DNA of 26,490 nt from RGIG1902 sp034926865. GTDB taxonomy: Bacteria > Bacillota > Clostridia > Oscillospirales > Butyricicoccaceae. This document shows, one piece after another, positions 23,546-26,490 of this stretch. The translations under genes and the position numbers were made by a program. The stretch lies in assembly GCA_034926865.1 (NCBI GenBank), contig JAYFQP010000036.1:1-26490 (forward strand), written 5' to 3'. Position 1 is the first letter of the stretch. Each line of letters begins with the position of its first letter. The notes below the pieces were generated by a model, which saw only the letters and a program-made list of their open reading frames with translations, made no database searches and was not told the origin of the DNA.

Positions 23546-23689
23546 ATGATTGTTGGTATTGTTATAGGCATGTTAATTACTATTTATTTTGCTTGGATTA
23601 TGTGGAAGAAAAGTAGATTTTTTAAACAAGGAAAAGTTTGTTGCAGCGGGTGTTCTAATTGTCCTATAAAGAAATATTGTGAAAAATAA
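23546..23689 (+). CDS. FeoB-associated Cys-rich membrane protein
   Basis: A 47-residue protein starting at ATG 23546 with AAAGGAG at 23533-23539. Residues 2-20 form one transmembrane helix. A short basic stretch and a cluster of five cysteines (CCSGCSNC, then YCEK) follow. This is the standard layout of the small FeoB-associated Cys-rich proteins, which take the place of FeoC in Firmicutes. The cysteines may bind iron or sense redox state, which is inference. It lies 38 nt after feoB and overlaps the long open form of the next gene. Confidence 0.85.
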   Translation: MIVGIVIGMLITIYFAWIMWKKSRFFKQGKVCCSGCSNCPIKKYCEK

Positions 23690-23732
23690 TAAAGGTTTCA
23701 GAACGGAGGATCAGCTTAAGGATGTGATGAAT

Positions 23733-24104
23733 ATGGAATTACATAAATCAGGTGAAGATTACTTAAAAACAATTTATAAATTAAGACTTAAAAATGGCAG
23801 TGTACGGGCGATAGATATTTCTTTAGAATTAGGAGTCACAAAACCTAGTGTCAGTAATGCCATGAGAAATTTAAAGCAAATGAAATATATTTATACTGAT
23901 AATAATGATATATTATTAACTTCATTAGGAGAAGAAATAGCAAAACAAATTTATGAGCGTTATCAGTTGATAAGTAAAGTATTACAAAATGATTTTAAAA
24001 TTAGTTCAGAGATTTCTAAGCATGATGCTTGTCTGTTAGAACATGATATAAGTGAAGAAACTTATAAAAAAATTAAAGAACATATTCTGCTTTTTCATCG
24101 TTAA
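23733..24104 (+). CDS. DtxR/MntR-family metal-dependent regulator, second copy type
   Basis: A 123-residue short DtxR-type regulator. MELHKSGEDYLKTI is the family-typical N-terminus; the HTH is AIDISLELGVTKPSVSNAMRNL. The dimerisation helix has KHDACLLEHDISEETY with the CxxEH metal ligands. There is no SH3-like domain. ATG 23733 fits both the family start and AAGGA 10 nt upstream; ATG 23727 and an upstream GTG at 23679 are possible alternatives. It shares the fold and short length with the regulator at 15267-15674, but the two are clearly diverged. It likely adjusts feo expression to iron or manganese, in addition to Fur. Confidence 0.85.
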   Translation: MELHKSGEDYLKTIYKLRLKNGSVRAIDISLELGVTKPSVSNAMRNLKQMKYIYTDNNDILLTSLGEEIAKQIYERYQLISKVLQNDFKISSEISKHDACLLEHDISEETYKKIKEHILLFHR

Positions 24105-24139
24105 GGCAGAAAAAATAAATAAAAATTGGAGTGAGTTTA

Positions 24140-25249
24140 ATGTACGGAGATATTATTCAGTTTAGAAAAAATGCTTTCATGGTAGAAGGCAAAATTCCTT
24201 CTTCTATTATGAAAGAACCAGATATTGCAAATTCTATTATTTACAAAGAAAGCGATATTGTTTATGTGATTGATACAGGTGCTACAACTTTTTTCGGAGA
24301 AAAATTGATTGAAGCGATTGAGAAACTTAGACCTTTTCGAAAGCTGATACTTTTTAATAGTCATTGCCATCCTGATCATGTGGGAAATAATAGCATAATA
24401 ATGAAAATAGCTGCAGATGAAAAAGAGCATTATATTTCCAAGACCGGAATTGCCGGTCTTGATGCTACAAAAGATTTTTACAGGAAATTTAAAAATATTG
24501 AACAGTATTATGATTATTTGAATGGACCAAGTAAATTTCCGGCTACTATAATACGTGTATTAAAATTAACAAGGCTTAAAGATGAGGATACTCCCTTGTA
24601 CATACTTGTTAAAAATACGTTGAAAAAATTCCAGCCACTAGAGACTTCTATTGAAACAATTACTCCATTGGAAAAAAACATTCCAGTCAATATGAAAATC
24701 GGTGAGACTCAATGGAAAGGCTGGAAATTCAATGATCAAGTATTTGTACTTCAGGCACAAGGTCACTCGCCAGATGAAGTTGTCTTCTTCATGCCAGCGA
24801 TAAAAACCTTGATTCTCGCAGATGAAACCTTTGAATTTTTCAATTGCTGGCCAGACTCAGACTCAGACAATGTTAAGGCTGTACTGAATAAAAGTATTCA
24901 GTTGTTTAAAAGCAAAGAGGCAGAAATTTTGATTTCAGGACACACACATACTGTGATGAAAAATGAGGAAGCGGTTAGATTCCTTGAAACACTTCTGAAA
25001 GAATATGCGGAGTTTACAAGGCAGGTTCTATTGGCAGCGAAGAGTAATCCATTAGGATTAACGATAGAGCAAATATATAAAAAATTAAAGAGTAAACGGA
25101 ATAGTCCTGCAATCGAGAAATTTTTTAATATAGAATTTCCTAAAATGCCCCCTTTTTTAAAAACTGTAATTACTTCTATCTTACTTGAAAATGGATTTCG
25201 TACCGATGGGAAATACAGAAAAAAGCGATTTAGATCAAATAATCTATAG
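24140..25249 (+). CDS. Metallo-beta-lactamase-fold hydrolase
   Basis: A 369-residue protein. The MBL metal site HxHxDH is present as SHCHPDHVGN (His75, His77, Asp79, His80). LILADETFEFF provides the next acidic ligand and SGHTHTV the late histidines. About 110 residues inserted between these motifs, and ~80 residues after them, are not recognised. Members hydrolyse thioesters, lactones, phosphoesters or nucleic acids; the substrate is unknown and no rubredoxin or flavodoxin domain is present. ATG 24140 is chosen because GGAG (24128-24131) is 8 nt upstream. It is the last gene of the feo operon, 35 nt after the DtxR-like gene. Confidence 0.85.
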   Translation: MYGDIIQFRKNAFMVEGKIPSSIMKEPDIANSIIYKESDIVYVIDTGATTFFGEKLIEAIEKLRPFRKLILFNSHCHPDHVGNNSIIMKIAADEKEHYISKTGIAGLDATKDFYRKFKNIEQYYDYLNGPSKFPATIIRVLKLTRLKDEDTPLYILVKNTLKKFQPLETSIETITPLEKNIPVNMKIGETQWKGWKFNDQVFVLQAQGHSPDEVVFFMPAIKTLILADETFEFFNCWPDSDSDNVKAVLNKSIQLFKSKEAEILISGHTHTVMKNEEAVRFLETLLKEYAEFTRQVLLAAKSNPLGLTIEQIYKKLKSKRNSPAIEKFFNIEFPKMPPFLKTVITSILLENGFRTDGKYRKKRFRSNNL

Positions 25250-25366
25250 AATTAAATGGTTGAATATCTAAAAAAGACATTTAAATGTGAATAGTACAGA
25301 TTAAATAATGCAATAAAACATAAATGAATACTCTTAAAAATCATTAATTAAATAATAAAGCATTCA
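25250..25366. other. AT-rich spacer after cargo block 2
   Basis: No gene. Contains a perfect 12-bp palindrome ACATTTAAATGT (25277-25288) and is very AT-rich. No convincing terminator with a T-run was seen. Confidence 0.5.
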
Positions 25367-25634
25367 TTACCCGCCAAAGAAAAAAAGGTGTTTTGGCGGG
25401 GCATTTCCTATGCAGAAATTACTAAACCCTCCAAACCCGTCAAGTTTGGAGGGTTGCTTTATGTGTTGGTCAATAATGACTGCGCTGCTGCGGATTCGCT
25501 GCAGCGACATTGAATCGCATACATAAGAAATAATCTAATTGAAGAATTCTCAAAAAAAGCCTGTACTGTTCAAGGGAGCCGTACGGTCACACACACGAAC
25601 CATCAGAACGTGTTATACATGAAATAAATCACAA

Positions 25635-25679
25635 GAGTGTACAAACGGACAAGTATGTCTGTAGGTATGCTCTTTTTTT
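25635..25679 (+). terminator. Terminator-like attenuator upstream of sigma-like gene, copy 2
   Basis: GAGTGTAC (25635-25642) pairs with GTATGCTC (25665-25672), enclosing ACGGACA/TGTCTGT, and is followed by seven Ts. Same structure as 19021-19065. Confidence 0.65.
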
Positions 25680-25716
25680 GTTATTCAGAATTACTGCAAG
25701 ATGTCGTTCACCACCA

Positions 25717-25761
25717 CTTGTCCTTCGTTTTCAACTCAATTTTGAAAATTAGGAGGACAAG
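25717..25761 (+). promoter_or_regulatory. Hairpin sequestering the sigma ribosome binding site, copy 2
   Basis: CTTGTCCT (25717-25724) and AGGACAAG (25754-25761) are complementary, as in copy 1, with the Shine-Dalgarno AGGAGG at 25751-25756 partly inside. Confidence 0.6.
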
Positions 25762-25764
25762 CAT

Positions 25765-26175
25765 ATGTCAGAAAAGAAATATACAATCGTAGTTAAAAGT
25801 AACCGTGTGGAAGTCAGCGAACCTGTCTACCATGCATATCATAAAGAGCGTGAAGCGGAGCGTTATCAAAAAAAACTTATTCATCAATTCGAGCTTTCCT
25901 TGGAACGATTCCAAGATGAGGGCGTTAATGTGGAGTTTTTGATTACGCGTTTCCAGCCCAGTATAGAGGACAAGCTGATAGAGCAGGAACAGCTTCGGAG
26001 ACTACATATGGCTCTTGATACATTAACGGTTGAAGAACGGCTGCTAATCCATGAACTATTTTTTAATTCGAAAAGTGAGCGAATATTGGCTTCAGAAACT
26101 GGTATATCAAACATGACCATTCACGATCGAAAATGCAGAATTCTAAAAAAGTTAAAGAAACTGATTGAAATTTAA
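25765..26175 (+). CDS. Small sigma-70-like regulator, copy 2
   Basis: A 136-residue paralogue of the protein at 19151-19564. About 121 of 136 residues are identical by my count. The region 4 HTH and the C-terminal helix are almost unchanged, and most substitutions lie in the N-terminal half (for example positions 12-22 and around EQEQLRRLHMALD). One residue is deleted near the N-terminus. Its leader is a near copy as well. A good terminator follows at 26189-26229. Both copies appear intact, so both could be active. Confidence 0.82.
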   Translation: MSEKKYTIVVKSNRVEVSEPVYHAYHKEREAERYQKKLIHQFELSLERFQDEGVNVEFLITRFQPSIEDKLIEQEQLRRLHMALDTLTVEERLLIHELFFNSKSERILASETGISNMTIHDRKCRILKKLKKLIEI

Positions 26176-26490
26176 AATTATTCCGTGCAGCTCCCTCATT
26201 TTTTCCTTTATAGAAGTGAGGGAGCTTTTCGTTCCCTGTTGCTCTTTGAAAATTGAATATCCAGCAGTTTAGATACGTTAGCTGTTCAAGCGTGATGAGC
26301 GAAAGCGGCATTAGAGAACACGCCAAGACCACCTGCAGACAGGTAAGAACTGTTTGTAAAAACGATAGCATCAAAGGTGCAGAGCGAGAAATGTTCGTCC
26401 ATAAAACGATCCGTGGTGGATCGTACCGCCAAGACCTGAACAGCCTACAATGATACTTCCGCATAGCCACAGACATCGCAATGGGTGCGG
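26176..26490. other. Non-coding stretch with hairpins after sigma-like gene 2
   Basis: No convincing gene. After the terminator it contains ACGATCC/GGATCGT (26406-26412 and 26418-26424). The last bases (GACATCGCAATGGGTGCG) resemble 19588-19605 after the first sigma copy. The window ends before the next ICE gene. Confidence 0.5.
26189..26229 (+). terminator. Rho-independent terminator after sigma-like gene 2
   Basis: A perfect 10-bp stem AGCTCCCTCA (26189-26198) and TGAGGGAGCT (26217-26226) followed by Ts. No such terminator exists after copy 1. Confidence 0.85.

Larger units (their letters stand above)
25367..25764 (+). promoter_or_regulatory. Structured leader of sigma-like gene, copy 2
   Basis: A 398-nt counterpart of 18751-19150. 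It keeps all six hairpins: CCCGCCAAA/TTTGGCGGG near its start (a clean stem here), the 12-bp stem (25425-25455), the CGCTGC hairpin, the 11-bp stem 25561-25571 with 25576-25586, the terminator-like hairpin (25635-25679) and the ribosome-binding-site hairpin (25717-25761). Differences between the copies mostly fall in loops or keep pairing. Confidence 0.65.
1..26490. mobile_element. Internal part of an integrative and conjugative element
   Basis: The gene set (relaxase, coupling protein, Toprim protein, amidoligase, NlpC/P60 peptidase, small DUF proteins, sigma-like regulators) is typical of Firmicutes ICEs. No integrase, excisionase, VirB4 or terminal attachment site is present, so the limits of the element are not visible and the window is only a segment. 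Accessory genes interrupt the backbone at 5796-7340, 13891-18750 and 19841-25366. The last block looks more AT-rich than the conjugation genes. Whether the extreme left end still belongs to the element is uncertain. Confidence 0.85.

Noticed and set aside
26063..26476. Minus-strand frame over the end of sigma copy 2
   Set aside because: It covers the terminator and the sigma gene and has no ribosome binding site or family pattern.

Overview
The window looks like the inside of a Gram-positive integrative and conjugative element (ICE) in a low-GC member of the Firmicutes, probably a gut clostridium (Lachnospiraceae, Erysipelotrichaceae or similar). Three things point there: strong AGGAGG-type ribosome binding sites, moderate to low GC, and a conserved run of conjugation genes. 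These encode an amidoligase, a GGCT-like protein, an NlpC/P60 peptidase, DUF3846- and DUF6103-like proteins, a ribbon-helix-helix protein, a MobP-type relaxase with Sel1 repeats, a DUF3991/Toprim protein and a VirD4/TraG coupling protein. No integrase, excisionase, VirB4 or element end is visible, so both ends of the element lie outside the window. No rRNA, tRNA or CRISPR array was seen.

Layout. (1) Positions 1-4568 hold the edge of a minus-strand gene, then a plus-strand operon that handles peptides and the cell wall plus small accessory proteins. (2) Positions 4569-4963 are non-coding and rich in inverted repeats just ahead of the ribbon-helix-helix gene, so this is the best oriT candidate. 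(3) Positions 4964-13740 are the DNA-processing block: ribbon-helix-helix protein, small helical protein, relaxase, Toprim protein, coupling protein and a small HTH protein. A 463-residue gene with an HNH-like zinc-binding N-terminus sits inside this block as a separate transcription unit, with its own extended -10 promoter and flanking terminators. (4) Positions 13731-26175 contain the same arrangement twice in tandem: a 150-160 bp boundary repeat (13731-13890 and 19681-19840, about 83% identical without gaps), then a cargo block, then a ~400-nt structured leader and a small sigma-70-like gene (18751-19564 and 25367-26175).

Cargo block 1 (about 13891-18750) encodes an XRE regulator, a TetR regulator, a DtxR/MntR-like regulator, a CDF metal transporter with a manganese-type motif, a MATE efflux pump and a VOC-fold protein. 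Copies of a TGAAT..ATTCA palindrome lie at both the TetR promoter and the promoter of the DtxR-CDF-MATE operon, so TetR probably controls both. Cargo block 2 (about 19841-25366) encodes a TetR regulator, a Fur regulator, FeoA, FeoB, a 47-residue Cys-rich FeoB-associated membrane protein, a second DtxR-like regulator and an MBL-fold hydrolase. This is a ferrous iron uptake module. Both blocks therefore deal with metals and each carries a DtxR-like regulator.

The most unusual feature is the duplicated sigma-factor module. Its leader can form several hairpins, including one with a compensatory base-pair change between the copies, a terminator-like hairpin, and a hairpin that sequesters the Shine-Dalgarno sequence of the sigma gene. 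The tandem arrangement suggests a fixed cargo slot in this ICE family, filled twice by accretion or recombination between related elements.
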